From positions 1-34,596 of the forward strand of contig JAPDQB010000057.1 of assembly GCA_034506175.1 (NCBI GenBank): 34,596 nucleotides of DNA. The letters are read 5' to 3'. Position numbers and translations under genes: made by a program. Origin of the DNA: a candidate division KSB1 bacterium. GTDB lineage: Bacteria > Zhuqueibacterota > Zhuqueibacteria > Zhuqueibacterales > Zhuqueibacteraceae. Positions 23,776-31,379 of the stretch are shown here, in pieces (the first letter of the stretch is position 1; every line of letters starts with the position of its first letter). The notes under the pieces are model-generated. The model saw only the letters and a program-made list of their open reading frames with translations, was not told the DNA's origin and made no database searches.

Positions 23776-24634
23776 TGGGTGACTCCTGTGATTGAAATCT
23801 TTGATACTCAAATAAATTGTGCCGGTGTGCGCGGCCAAGCAATGAATTGCGCCGCGTCGCGCCACCACTGGCCAACCAACGATGGTACTGCGAACGTTTA
23901 ACAAAATGTTTTAGCACATGAATTAAGCCACAGGCGGAGGTGGGATGTTGTGGCGCGCCGGTGTTTTGAAAATCCCGGCGGTGAACCAGCCATCCCGAAG
24001 CAGGAGAAAATCGACGGAGCGAGCGGGTGGAAAGAAACAACGGTGCTTGAATCCGAAACAAAATTGCGAAAGCCTTGCCGAGCGAAAACGCCGTGAAAAC
24101 CATTGGCGTGCTTCTCCGATCAAAACCGGCAACACCGGCGCGGCCGGCGCGAAGAGCTGAAAATCTTCGGCCGCAAAAAGAAATTGCCAATAGCAGATCA
24201 GCAAAAAAACTGTAATCTGTACAAGGGAGAGTATCAACGTCATATCTGATCCGGACACGGCATCGGTTGCACTAATCGTATACATGGCCTCAAAGAAAAG
24301 TTCGAAACAAGTGTTTAAGATTATATAAGCATTTCTCAGCACAATAGCAAGCATAATCGGTAGGCGGCTGCAAGGCCTCAGTTTTTAACAAAGCGGCGAA
24401 TGACAACCGCCGTTGAATTGGATCAAAAAAAGTTTGCTTTTTCATTTTGAATTTGGCATATTATGCCGGAAATCGGCGCTTGGGCGGTAAAGAATGACAA
24501 AAATAAGAAAAACTCGATTGTACGCTGTACCGAGCTTAAAAGCAAGGCGCCAGCCCAGCATATAAATTAAACTTGATCGTATTCCTTGCCGTTCAGATGT
24601 GTTCAGCGCGTCATCAGTTCGAGGAAATATCGTG
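23776..24634. other. Divergent intergenic region, about 860 bp
   Basis: This is the strand switch point: minus-strand genes to the left, plus-strand to the right, so promoters for htpX and the phosphatase gene should lie here. A 143-codon minus-strand frame (23923-24354) starts with hydrophobic sequence (MTLILSLVQITVFLLICYW) but ends in Arg/Pro-rich text typical of non-coding GC-rich DNA; I cannot support it as a gene. No RNA gene was recognised. Confidence 0.5.
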
Positions 24635-26359
24635 ATGAAATCTCGTTGGTATGTGATCGCCGCCGGCATCGGCCTGAGCGCCATGCTGTTTTCAAGCTGC
24701 AGCCGCTGGTTCAAGCCGGCGGCGCCCAGGCTGGCGGTGGTGATCGTGGTCGATCAAATGCGTTACGATTATCTCGTGCGCTTCACGGGATTATTCTCCG
24801 GTGGTTTGGCGAAACTGCTGCGCGAGGGCGCGGTTTTTACCGACGCGCATCACGACCACGCCAACACCGAAACCGCGCCCGGGCACGCGACGCTGTTGAC
24901 CGGCTCCCATCCTTCTCATCATGGCATTATCGCCAACAATTTTTATGAGCGTCAACTCGGCCGCGAGGTGTATTGCGTCGATGACAGCGGCTTTGCCGTG
25001 GTCAAATCTGATGAGAAAGCCGCGAAGAATCCGCCTTCGCGGAGCGGTAAAAGCCCGCGCAAGCTGCGGCGCTCCACCCTTGGCGACTGGCTCAAGGCGA
25101 AAAATCCGGCCGCCAAAGTCATCAGCATTGCCGGCAAGGATCGCTCGGCGATTCTCATGGCCGGCTTCGAGGCCGAGGCAGCGTACTGGTTCGATACTTC
25201 GAGCGGCGGTTTCGTCAGCTCGCGCTATTATCTCGACGCCTTGCCGGCGTGGGCGGCGCAGTGGAATGCGGCGCGCCATGCCGACCGCTATTACGGCAAA
25301 GCCTGGGAGAAATCGCGTCCGGAAAAAGATTATTTCGTCTCGCGCGAAGATTTTTTCAGCGCTGAGGGCGACGGCGAGCACACCACTTTTCCGCACGAAT
25401 TTGCAAGCGAGCAGGGCGCTACGGCCAACGCAATCAACAGGCGATTTTATGAGTGGTTGGCCAAAACGCCTTTCGCCGATGCGCTGGCGCTGGAGTTTGC
25501 TCAGCAGGCGGTCCAGGCCGAGCAGCTTGGCGTCGATGCTGTGCCGGATTTGTTGCTCATCGGCTTGTCGGCAACCGATCTGATCGGCCACGACTTCGGC
25601 CCGCTCAGCCAGGAAAGCGAAGACAATCTGCTCCGGCTCGATGCGGCGCTGGAAAAATTTTTTGCGTTTCTCGACGCGCAGGTGGGATTGAAGAATTGCG
25701 TCATCGCGCTGTCGGCCGATCATGGCGTGCTGCCGCTGCCGGAGGAATTGCGCCGCCGCGGCTTCGAGTCCGCGCGCATTTTGTACGACGAAGCCTTTGA
25801 AGAAGTGAAAGGCGTGGAGAGAGAGATGCAGCAGGAATGGCGCACGAATCGCCGCTTGCTGCGCGCCTTCGGGGCGGACATCGTTCTCGATTTCCGCGTC
25901 GCGGACAGTCTCGGCCTCTCGCCGGCGGCGTTTCGCTCACAAGTCGCCGCCAAGCTGCGCACGCTCTCTTTCGTGAGTGACGTGTTTACCCGCGATGAAT
26001 TGCAAGCGAGCGATAGGCCGACGCGCGAGTTTTTGGAAAAGCAGCGGCATTCGTTTCACCCTGAACGGTCGGTGGATTTGGTGTTGCAGTTGAAACCGTT
26101 CTATCTCGTCTCAAACAGATCCCAAGGCACCACGCACGGCAGCCCCTACCACTATGACTCGCACGTGCCGATGATTTTCTGGGGCGAGCGCATCAAGCCG
26201 GGCCGAATCGACAGCCCTGCCAAAACTGTTGATCTCGCGCCGACGCTGGCTTATTTGCTGCATCTCGATTTGTCCTCACTCAAATCTCAGCAAGCAGGCC
26301 GCGGCGCAGTTGAGTCCGGCGTCGATGGCGAAGTTTTAAAGATAGCGCTTCAAGAATAA
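24635..26359 (+). CDS. PafA-like alkaline phosphatase superfamily lipoprotein
   Basis: 574 residues from ATG 24635, with GAGG 10 bases upstream. A lipoprotein-type signal ends LFSSC (Cys22), so export and lipidation are likely. Alkaline-phosphatase superfamily metal ligands are present: Asp40 in VVDQMR, Thr80 nucleophile in NTETAPGHATLLTG, Asp/His in ATDLIGHDFGP, the SADHG pair, and a late His in THGSPYHYDSHVP. SIAGKDRSA supplies the Lys and Arg that contact the phosphate in PafA, pointing to the phosphate-irrepressible monoesterase group and away from the diesterases. A periplasmic or outer-membrane phosphate scavenger is inferred. The gene is followed by an extragenic repeat and the receiver/PP2C pair. 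Confidence 0.92.
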   Translation: MKSRWYVIAAGIGLSAMLFSSCSRWFKPAAPRLAVVIVVDQMRYDYLVRFTGLFSGGLAKLLREGAVFTDAHHDHANTETAPGHATLLTGSHPSHHGIIANNFYERQLGREVYCVDDSGFAVVKSDEKAAKNPPSRSGKSPRKLRRSTLGDWLKAKNPAAKVISIAGKDRSAILMAGFEAEAAYWFDTSSGGFVSSRYYLDALPAWAAQWNAARHADRYYGKAWEKSRPEKDYFVSREDFFSAEGDGEHTTFPHEFASEQGATANAINRRFYEWLAKTPFADALALEFAQQAVQAEQLGVDAVPDLLLIGLSATDLIGHDFGPLSQESEDNLLRLDAALEKFFAFLDAQVGLKNCVIALSADHGVLPLPEELRRRGFESARILYDEAFEEVKGVEREMQQEWRTNRRLLRAFGADIVLDFRVADSLGLSPAAFRSQVAAKLRTLSFVSDVFTRDELQASDRPTREFLEKQRHSFHPERSVDLVLQLKPFYLVSNRSQGTTHGSPYHYDSHVPMIFWGERIKPGRIDSPAKTVDLAPTLAYLLHLDLSSLKSQQAGRGAVESGVDGEVLKIALQE

Positions 26360-26409
26360 GATCAAATGTTATTGCCCGGTCACTGCGGCGAATTGCGATG
26401 CACAGGAAT

Positions 26410-26464
26410 GCCGTAACGCAGGCTCCCAGCCTGCAAACGGAGGCGAGTTGGATGCGTGCGCTAC
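26410..26464 (+). repeat. Extragenic palindromic repeat (GCCGTARCGCAGG family)
   Basis: Begins GCCGTAACGCAGGCTCCCAG, has the inner palindrome GCAGGCT/AGCCTGC, and ends GTGCGCTAC. A second copy at 32324-32372 shares both ends and the inner palindrome, with a divergent middle; the flanks after GCGCTAC (CGTGAT...GTGATGG) are also alike. REP or MITE-like element. Confidence 0.7.
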
Positions 26465-26482
26465 AAAAACTTCGTGATCGTG

Positions 26483-27232
26483 ATGGTTTTTCCAGAGCAA
26501 TACGATAAAAGTGACCGGTCATTTGGCTCGAGCAAAAATAGTTTTATAACGGAACAATTTGTGGACAGTTCAGCCGTCGTTTTCGCCGAAAAAGTGACGC
26601 TGGAGATCGTCAAAAACCTTCCGGCCATTCTCTGGTTTCTGCTGTTCAGCGTCATTTTTATTTTATTTTACAAGCCACTGCGCTATGAATTGCTGCCCAA
26701 ACTCAGCGGCCTGAAAGTGTGGGGCGTGGAATTTTCTTTTGTGCAGCATGCCATCGCCACGGCCATCGAGTTGGCGGAAAAATCGGAAGCGTTTCCGCCG
26801 GTGAAAACCTCGAAAGAGCAACGGCAGCGCGTCATCGACCGCGTGAGGAGAAACGCCAATTTATTTCGTGGCAGCCGCATTTTGTGGATTGACGATTTTC
26901 CCGAGAGCCCGGCCAACGAACGCCGGATGCTGCAGAGCCTGCTGGTCGACGTCACCATGGCGACGGGCACGGCGGCGGCGGAAAAGCTTTTGCGGGCGAA
27001 AGAAAAGAAATACGATCTCATCCTGTCGGACATGAAGCGCGACGGCGACAACGAAGCCGGCTTGAAATTTTTGCAGAGCTATGCGAAGCAAAAAAACCGC
27101 GTGCCGGTGATTTTTTATATCGGCCATCCCGACCCCACCAAGCCCGTGCCGCTGAACGCCTTCGGCATCACGCATCGCCCAGACGAATTGCTGCATTTGA
27201 TTATGGATGCCCTCGAGCGAGTGAAAGATTGA
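26483..27232 (+). CDS. Membrane-tethered degenerate receiver-domain protein
   Basis: About 249 residues from ATG 26483; the in-frame ATG at 26456 lies within the extragenic repeat and is unlikely, while a GTG at 26561 after GGAA is an alternative. One strong membrane helix (AILWFLLFSVIFILFY) precedes a short linker and a CheY-like fold: ILWIDDFPES (acidic pair), DLILSDMKRDG (phospho-acceptor Asp), VPVIFYIGH and HRPDELLHLI. The conserved switch Thr is replaced in FYIGH, and the conserved Lys-Pro reads Arg-Pro, so phosphorylation may still occur but signalling chemistry is altered. It lies 22 bp before a PP2C phosphatase, suggesting the receiver controls that partner. Confidence 0.78.
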   Translation: MVFPEQYDKSDRSFGSSKNSFITEQFVDSSAVVFAEKVTLEIVKNLPAILWFLLFSVIFILFYKPLRYELLPKLSGLKVWGVEFSFVQHAIATAIELAEKSEAFPPVKTSKEQRQRVIDRVRRNANLFRGSRILWIDDFPESPANERRMLQSLLVDVTMATGTAAAEKLLRAKEKKYDLILSDMKRDGDNEAGLKFLQSYAKQKNRVPVIFYIGHPDPTKPVPLNAFGITHRPDELLHLIMDALERVKD

Positions 27233-27254
27233 AAAAAAATGATCAGCGCCGACG

Positions 27255-28349
27255 ATGTTCGCTAAAGCCTCCCTCGCTTTTAAAAACTTTTACCGCCTCT
27301 TCACCAGCGATTTGAACCGCGCGGAGATCGAGCGGCTGGTAAAAGTCGACACCCGCGGCATGTATGCGTTTTACCTGCGCCATACGGAAAAACCGGTGCA
27401 GGAGAAAAAGCCGTGGAAACGCGCGCTGATTTTTGCCCGCGAGCTTTTTGTCACCTTTCTTGTGAAGCTGACGCCAGCGCGGCGGCTGCTCTATGCGCTC
27501 GCGCTGTTGCTTTTTGCGCTCGCCTTGCTGGATCGAAATTGGTGGAACGTTGTTTATGCATTTCTCATTTTGAATTTCTTGTTGGCGCTGGAGCTGGCCG
27601 ACAAGCTGATTGCAAAAGACGAACTGGCGGTGGCGCGCGAAATCCAACTGAGCCTTTTGCCAAATCATTCCTTGCCGGTTTCCGGTTTCGAGGTGGCGGC
27701 ATTTAGCGACGCGGCCAAAAGCGTTGGCGGCGATTACTACGATCTCATTCCGCTGGCCGACGGCAGCGTTCTGGTCGCCATCGGTGACGTTTCCGGCAAG
27801 GGTATTTCTGCCGCGTTGTACATGGTGAAAGTGCAGACCATGCTGCGGCTGTTCGCCAGGGAATCCGGCGAGCCATGCGAGCTGCTGGATCGTCTGAACC
27901 ATCAGCTTTATGGCAGCCTGCGGCGAAATTATTTTCTCACGCTGGCGCTGCTGCGCTTGCATCCCGGCGGCGAAATCGAGCTTTGCCGCGCCGGCCACAC
28001 GCCAGCGCTCTTTTATGACAACGAGAAAAAGCACTGCCTCTGGCTCGAGCCCCAAGGCATCGCTGTCGGCCTCGAAAACGGCGACGGCTTTCGCCGCAAG
28101 CTCGAATTGTCAAAACGGCTTTTGCAAGGCGGTGATGTTCTGCTGCTGTTCACCGACGGTGTGATAGAGACCGCCAACGGCCAGTTGCACGAATTTGGCG
28201 AAAACCGTCTCGCGCAAATTTTGTCGCAAAATTCGCAAACGCCGCCAGAGCAGATCAAATCCATTTTGTTGCAGGAATTGCATTCGTTTCGCAACGGCGC
28301 CGAGCTGCGCGACGACACGACGTTCGTGGTGATCAAAAGGTCAATTTGA
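27255..28349 (+). CDS. SpoIIE/RsbU-type PP2C serine phosphatase with membrane anchor
   Basis: 364 residues. The N-terminus (about 1-75) is basic and soluble; residues about 76-118 form two close hydrophobic helices; a short helix (KDELAVAREIQLSLLP) links to the SpoIIE/RsbU PP2C domain. Metal-binding motifs are SVGGDYYDL, AIGDVSGKGISAALYM, RAGHTPALFYD, LLFTDGVIE and the final RDDTTFVVIK, all intact. Family enzymes dephosphorylate anti-sigma-antagonist proteins (STAS domain) in partner-switching pathways; no STAS or RsbW-like kinase is encoded in the window. Paired with the receiver protein upstream. No strong ribosome binding site precedes the ATG, so translation may be coupled. Confidence 0.93.
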   Translation: MFAKASLAFKNFYRLFTSDLNRAEIERLVKVDTRGMYAFYLRHTEKPVQEKKPWKRALIFARELFVTFLVKLTPARRLLYALALLLFALALLDRNWWNVVYAFLILNFLLALELADKLIAKDELAVAREIQLSLLPNHSLPVSGFEVAAFSDAAKSVGGDYYDLIPLADGSVLVAIGDVSGKGISAALYMVKVQTMLRLFARESGEPCELLDRLNHQLYGSLRRNYFLTLALLRLHPGGEIELCRAGHTPALFYDNEKKHCLWLEPQGIAVGLENGDGFRRKLELSKRLLQGGDVLLLFTDGVIETANGQLHEFGENRLAQILSQNSQTPPEQIKSILLQELHSFRNGAELRDDTTFVVIKRSI

Positions 28350-28411
28350 CCTGCCTCGAAACGAATCGATAACTACCTGTCGCCTGTCGCATTAAAAACT
28401 GAAAAATCCCC

Positions 28412-28440
28412 TTGACAATCGCGCACTTTTTTTTTATCTT
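28412..28440 (+). promoter_or_regulatory. Sigma-70-type promoter of the suf cluster
   Basis: TTGACA (28412-28417) is separated by exactly 17 nt, including a nine-T run, from TATCTT (28435-28440). It precedes the Rrf2 regulator gene by 53 bp and abuts the Rrf2-type operator, giving a coherent autoregulated promoter. This is the cleanest -35/-10 pair I found in the window. Confidence 0.75.
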
Positions 28441-28443
28441 GAA

Positions 28444-28464
28444 ATCGGACTAAAAAAGTCGGAT
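28444..28464 (+). promoter_or_regulatory. Rrf2/IscR-type operator
   Basis: ATCGGACT (28444-28451), five A, AGTCGGAT (28457-28464): an inverted repeat with perfect GACT/AGTC inner arms and one mismatch outside. It resembles the IscR type 1 pattern (GACT-AAAAA-AGTC core). It starts three bases after the -10 element, so bound repressor would block the start site. The likely ligand is the Rrf2 protein encoded immediately downstream. Confidence 0.65.
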
Positions 28465-28493
28465 ATAAGAACCGCTTCCATAAGGGCAGTTTT

Positions 28494-28904
28494 ATGTTAA
28501 GATTATCCCGCAAAGCCGAATACGGCATCATCGCGCTCAAATACATGCAGAGCCGGCCGTCCGGCCAAACCTGCAGCGCCCGCGAGATTGCCGAGCGTTA
28601 CAATATCCCGGTTGAATTGATGGCGAAGGTGTTGCAAAAAATGGCCAAAGACGGCTTGCTGCAAAGCGCGCAGGGAATTTATGGCGGCTACGAATTGGCC
28701 ATGCCGCCCTCCAAGATCAGCGTCGCTGATGTGGTGGAAAGCATCGATGGGCCGATCGGCATTGTGGAATGCGTCGTGAGCGAAGAAGCGTGCAAATGTG
28801 TGCAATACACCACCGGGGTCTGCAACATCAGCGACCCGTTCGTGCAAATTCAGGGAAAGTTTAAAAATTTTCTCAACGGCATTTCGTTGGCAGATTTGAA
28901 TTGA
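28494..28904 (+). CDS. Rrf2-family Fe-S-responsive repressor of the suf cluster
   Basis: 136 residues. A winged HTH (about 1-65: MLRLSRKAEYGIIAL, SAREIAERYNIPVELMAKVLQKM, GIYGGYELA) is followed by a dimer helix and four clustered cysteines (Cys93, 100, 102, 110) in ECVVSEEACKCVQYTTGVC. The pattern resembles IscR's Cys-x5-Cys-x5-Cys region but with an extra Cys, so it probably binds an Fe-S cluster and senses its loss. It heads the cluster behind a promoter carrying a matching operator. Could be named sufR or iscR, but assignment to either clade needs a tree. AAGGG lies about 8 bases before the ATG. Confidence 0.93.
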   Translation: MLRLSRKAEYGIIALKYMQSRPSGQTCSAREIAERYNIPVELMAKVLQKMAKDGLLQSAQGIYGGYELAMPPSKISVADVVESIDGPIGIVECVVSEEACKCVQYTTGVCNISDPFVQIQGKFKNFLNGISLADLN

Positions 28905-28946
28905 CCCAGTGTTTTGCCTCATAAACTTTTAATCAGGAGATTGACC

Positions 28947-29270
28947 ATGGTTACGATCACAGCAAAAGCAGCAAGTGAAATCCAAAAGATCATTGCGCAG
29001 GAGAACAGCGGCGATCTGGCGCTGCGCGTCGGCGTCCAGGGCGGCGGTTGCTCGGGTTTGAGCTATTTTCTTTCTCTCGATAAAGACCCCAGGCCGGATG
29101 ACAAAATCCTCGAATCGAACGGCGTGAAAATTTATCTGGATTCAAAAAGTGCGCTGTATTTGGAAGGCACCGAAGTCGATTTCACCGACGGCTTGCAAGG
29201 CTCCGGCTTCACGTTCAAGAACCCGAACGCCGTGCGCACCTGCGGTTGCGGCCATTCATTTCAAGCCTAA
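28947..29270 (+). CDS. A-type Fe-S carrier (SufA/ErpA/IscA family)
   Basis: 107 residues from ATG 28947, with AGGAG seven bases upstream; the longer frame adds 11 residues without family features. HesB/IscA fold with the three invariant cysteines: Cys35 in GGGCSG and Cys99/Cys101 in TCGCGHSF. FTDGLQGSGFTFKNPNA is the family signature. It transfers 4Fe-4S or 2Fe-2S clusters from the Suf scaffold to apo-enzymes. The gene lies 42 bp after the Rrf2 gene. By position sufA is the natural name, though ErpA and IscA are not separable by eye. Confidence 0.95.
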   Translation: MVTITAKAASEIQKIIAQENSGDLALRVGVQGGGCSGLSYFLSLDKDPRPDDKILESNGVKIYLDSKSALYLEGTEVDFTDGLQGSGFTFKNPNAVRTCGCGHSFQA

Positions 29271-29274
29271 ATTG

Positions 29275-29310
29275 CAAATTTTAAATTGAAAATTTTCAAT
29301 TTAAAATTTG
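29275..29310. repeat. 36-bp perfect palindrome between the A-type carrier and perR
   Basis: Bases 29275-29292 are the exact reverse complement of 29293-29310, with no loop; the centre is GAAAATTTTC and the whole is 83% AT. It starts four bases after the carrier stop codon and ends 28 bases before perR. Possible roles are an operator for the downstream PerR, a cruciform, or an RNA hairpin that tunes expression within the operon. Confidence 0.85.
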
Positions 29311-29338
29311 AAATGTTTTTGGAAAAGTGGATTGAAAT

Positions 29339-29776
29339 ATGACCAAAACCAACGGACAATACCGTCGCAGCAAGCAGCGCGCGCGTATACTTGCTCTGCT
29401 GCATCAGGCGAAAAGCCATCCGACCGCCATGATGATTTTCGAGGAATTGCGGCGTGAGATTCCGTCGCTGAGCCTGGGCAATGTTTATCGCAATCTGAAC
29501 ATTCTCGTCCAACAGGGTTTGATTCGCGAGCTGAAAATGGGCAGCACCTACGACCGTTACGACGGGACGGTCGAGCCACACTATCATTTCATTTGCGAGC
29601 GCTGCAACGAAATTTCGGATCTCGACCTGCCGCACGACGAGACGCTGAACAAAAAAGTCCGCGCTTTGACCAAAGGGCGGGTGAATTATCATCGCCTTGA
29701 ATTTTACGGTTCATGCGCACGATGTTTATCGACGAAACCGGAACAGGCTTCATATAAAGGAGCACAATCAATCTGA
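29339..29776 (+). CDS. perR: PerR-type peroxide-sensing Fur-family regulator
   Basis: 145 residues with the Fur fold: winged HTH (HPTAMMIFEELRRE, LGNVYRNLNILVQQGLIRE) and a C-terminal dimer domain. All five PerR regulatory-metal ligands are present at the right spacing: His27 (HPTA), Asp75 (six before His81), His81 and His83 (HYH), Asp94 (ISD, where Fur has Glu). The structural zinc site is C86-x2-C89 and C126-x2-C129. In B. subtilis PerR, iron-bound peroxide oxidises the two equivalent His residues (37 and 91), releasing DNA. It lies inside the suf cluster, and its TGA overlaps the sufB ATG by one base (TGATG), so the two are translationally coupled. Confidence 0.92.
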   Translation: MTKTNGQYRRSKQRARILALLHQAKSHPTAMMIFEELRREIPSLSLGNVYRNLNILVQQGLIRELKMGSTYDRYDGTVEPHYHFICERCNEISDLDLPHDETLNKKVRALTKGRVNYHRLEFYGSCARCLSTKPEQASYKGAQSI

Positions 29777-31221
29777 TGAGCACCGAGCTAACAACGATCG
29801 AACGGCTCACGAAGAGTGAGTACAAATATGGCTTTACCACCGATATCGAGACCGACCTCGCTCCCAAAGGCTTGAATGAAGACATCATTCGCTTGATTTC
29901 TGCGAAAAAAAACGAGCCGAAGTTTATGCTGGAATGGCGGCTGAAGGCCTTTCGCTATTGGCAAAAAATGACGGAGCCGAAATGGCCGAATTTGCGCTAT
30001 CCGCCGATTGATTATCAGAACACGATTTATTACGCCGCACCGAAATCCAGCAAAAAGCTCGAGAGCCTGGATCAAGTCGATCCCAAGCTGCGCGCAACGT
30101 TTGAAAAGCTGGGTATTTCGCTGGAGGAACAGAAGCGCCTTTCCGGTGTCGCGGTGGATGCGGTGATGGACAGTGTTTCAGTTGCGACCACCTTTAAAAA
30201 GGAGCTGGCGCAGCTCGGCATCATCTTTTGTTCCTTTTCGGAAGCGGTGCAGAACCATCCGGAGTTGGTGCAAAAATTTCTTGGCTCCGTCGTGCCGTAT
30301 ACGGATAATTATTTTGCCGCGCTCAATTCCGCGGTTTTTAGTGACGGCTCGTTTTGCTACATTCCCAAAGGCGTGCGCTGCCCGATGGAGTTGTCGACGT
30401 ATTTTCGCATCAACACCGCCAATACCGGCCAATTCGAGCGCACGTTGATCGTCGCGGAAGAGGGCGCTTACGTCAGCTACCTCGAAGGCTGCACCGCGCC
30501 GATACGCGACGAAAACCAATTGCACGCGGCGGTGGTGGAACTGGTGGCACACAAAAATGCGCAGATCAAATACTCCACGGTGCAGAATTGGTATCCTGGC
30601 GATGCCGAGGGCAAGGGCGGCATTTATAATTTCGTCACCAAGCGCGGCATCTGCCTGGAGGAAAACGCCAAAATTTCGTGGACGCAAGTCGAAACCGGCT
30701 CCGCGATCACGTGGAAATATCCCAGCGTCATTTTGAAGGGAGACCACACGACCGGCGAGTTTTATTCGGTGGCGGTGACGAATAATCGCCAACAAGCCGA
30801 TACCGGCACGAAGATGATTCATCTCGGCAAGAACACCAAGAGCACGATTGTCTCGAAAGGAATCTCGGCGGGCTTCAGCAACAACTCCTATCGCGGCCTG
30901 GTGAAAGTCAGCCCCAATGCGGATAACGCGAGAAACTTTTCTCAGTGCGATTCGCTGTTGATCGGTGATAAATGCGGCGCGCACACGTTTCCCTATTTGG
31001 AAGTTGCCAACAAAACGGCGAAAATCGAACATGAAGCCACGACCTCCAAAATCGGGGAAGATCAATTATTTTATTGTCAGCAGCGGGGCATCGGCATGGA
31101 AGACGCGATTGGATTGATCGTCAATGGATATTGTAAAGAAGTCTTTCGCGAATTGCCGATGGAGTTCGCGGTCGAAGCGCAGAAGTTGTTGGCGATCAGC
31201 CTCGAAGGCAGCGTCGGATAA
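29776..31221 (+). CDS. sufB: Fe-S cluster assembly scaffold SufB
   Basis: 481 residues, full length for SufB. Recognisable stretches are KFMLEWRLKAFRYW near the N-terminus, SDGSFCYIPKGVRCPMELSTYFRIN, the beta-helix core, and SQCDSLLIGDKCGAHTFPYLEV, in which conserved cysteines support cluster assembly, then EHEATTSKIGEDQLFYCQQRG. SufB forms the SufBC2D scaffold on which clusters are built with sulfur from SufS. AAAGGAG lies 13 bases before the ATG, and the start overlaps the perR stop. sufC follows after a 158-bp gap containing an extragenic palindromic repeat. Confidence 0.98.
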   Translation: MSTELTTIERLTKSEYKYGFTTDIETDLAPKGLNEDIIRLISAKKNEPKFMLEWRLKAFRYWQKMTEPKWPNLRYPPIDYQNTIYYAAPKSSKKLESLDQVDPKLRATFEKLGISLEEQKRLSGVAVDAVMDSVSVATTFKKELAQLGIIFCSFSEAVQNHPELVQKFLGSVVPYTDNYFAALNSAVFSDGSFCYIPKGVRCPMELSTYFRINTANTGQFERTLIVAEEGAYVSYLEGCTAPIRDENQLHAAVVELVAHKNAQIKYSTVQNWYPGDAEGKGGIYNFVTKRGICLEENAKISWTQVETGSAITWKYPSVILKGDHTTGEFYSVAVTNNRQQADTGTKMIHLGKNTKSTIVSKGISAGFSNNSYRGLVKVSPNADNARNFSQCDSLLIGDKCGAHTFPYLEVANKTAKIEHEATTSKIGEDQLFYCQQRGIGMEDAIGLIVNGYCKEVFRELPMEFAVEAQKLLAISLEGSVG

Positions 31222-31266
31222 AAACGCGGCAGTTTGCAACTTACGCTTGTTTAAGTTAAAAATGGC

Positions 31267-31343
31267 GTCATCGCGAGGCGCTTTTGCCGAAGTGATCTAT
31301 TTGCTTTCATAAAGATTGCTTCGCGGAGAAAACTCGCAATGAC
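31267..31343. repeat. Palindromic REP/MITE-like repeat between sufB and sufC
   Basis: Ends GTCATCGCGAG (31267-31277) and CTCGCAATGAC (31333-31343) are inverted repeats with one mismatch; inner arms GCCGAAGTGATCT and AGATTGCTTCGC also pair imperfectly. The form GTCATTGCGAG...CTCGCAATGAC is a widespread extragenic repeat type in bacterial genomes. It splits the suf cluster and could form an RNA hairpin affecting sufC. Confidence 0.7.
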
Positions 31344-31379
31344 TGTTACAAATTTTGCATGAAATCAGAAAGTGAAGAT

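Noticed and set aside
23923..24354. 143-codon minus-strand frame with a hydrophobic start
   Set aside because: The second half is Arg/Phe/Pro-rich nonsense-like text, there is no ribosome binding site, and it lies in the divergent promoter region. A real short membrane peptide at its start cannot be excluded.
29275..29310. Palindrome as rho-independent terminator after the A-type carrier gene
   Set aside because: It is AT-only at its centre, loopless and within an operon whose next genes are coupled; a GC-rich stem is lacking.
30178..31065. 295-codon minus-strand frame over sufB
   Set aside because: Antisense shadow; sufB is unambiguous.
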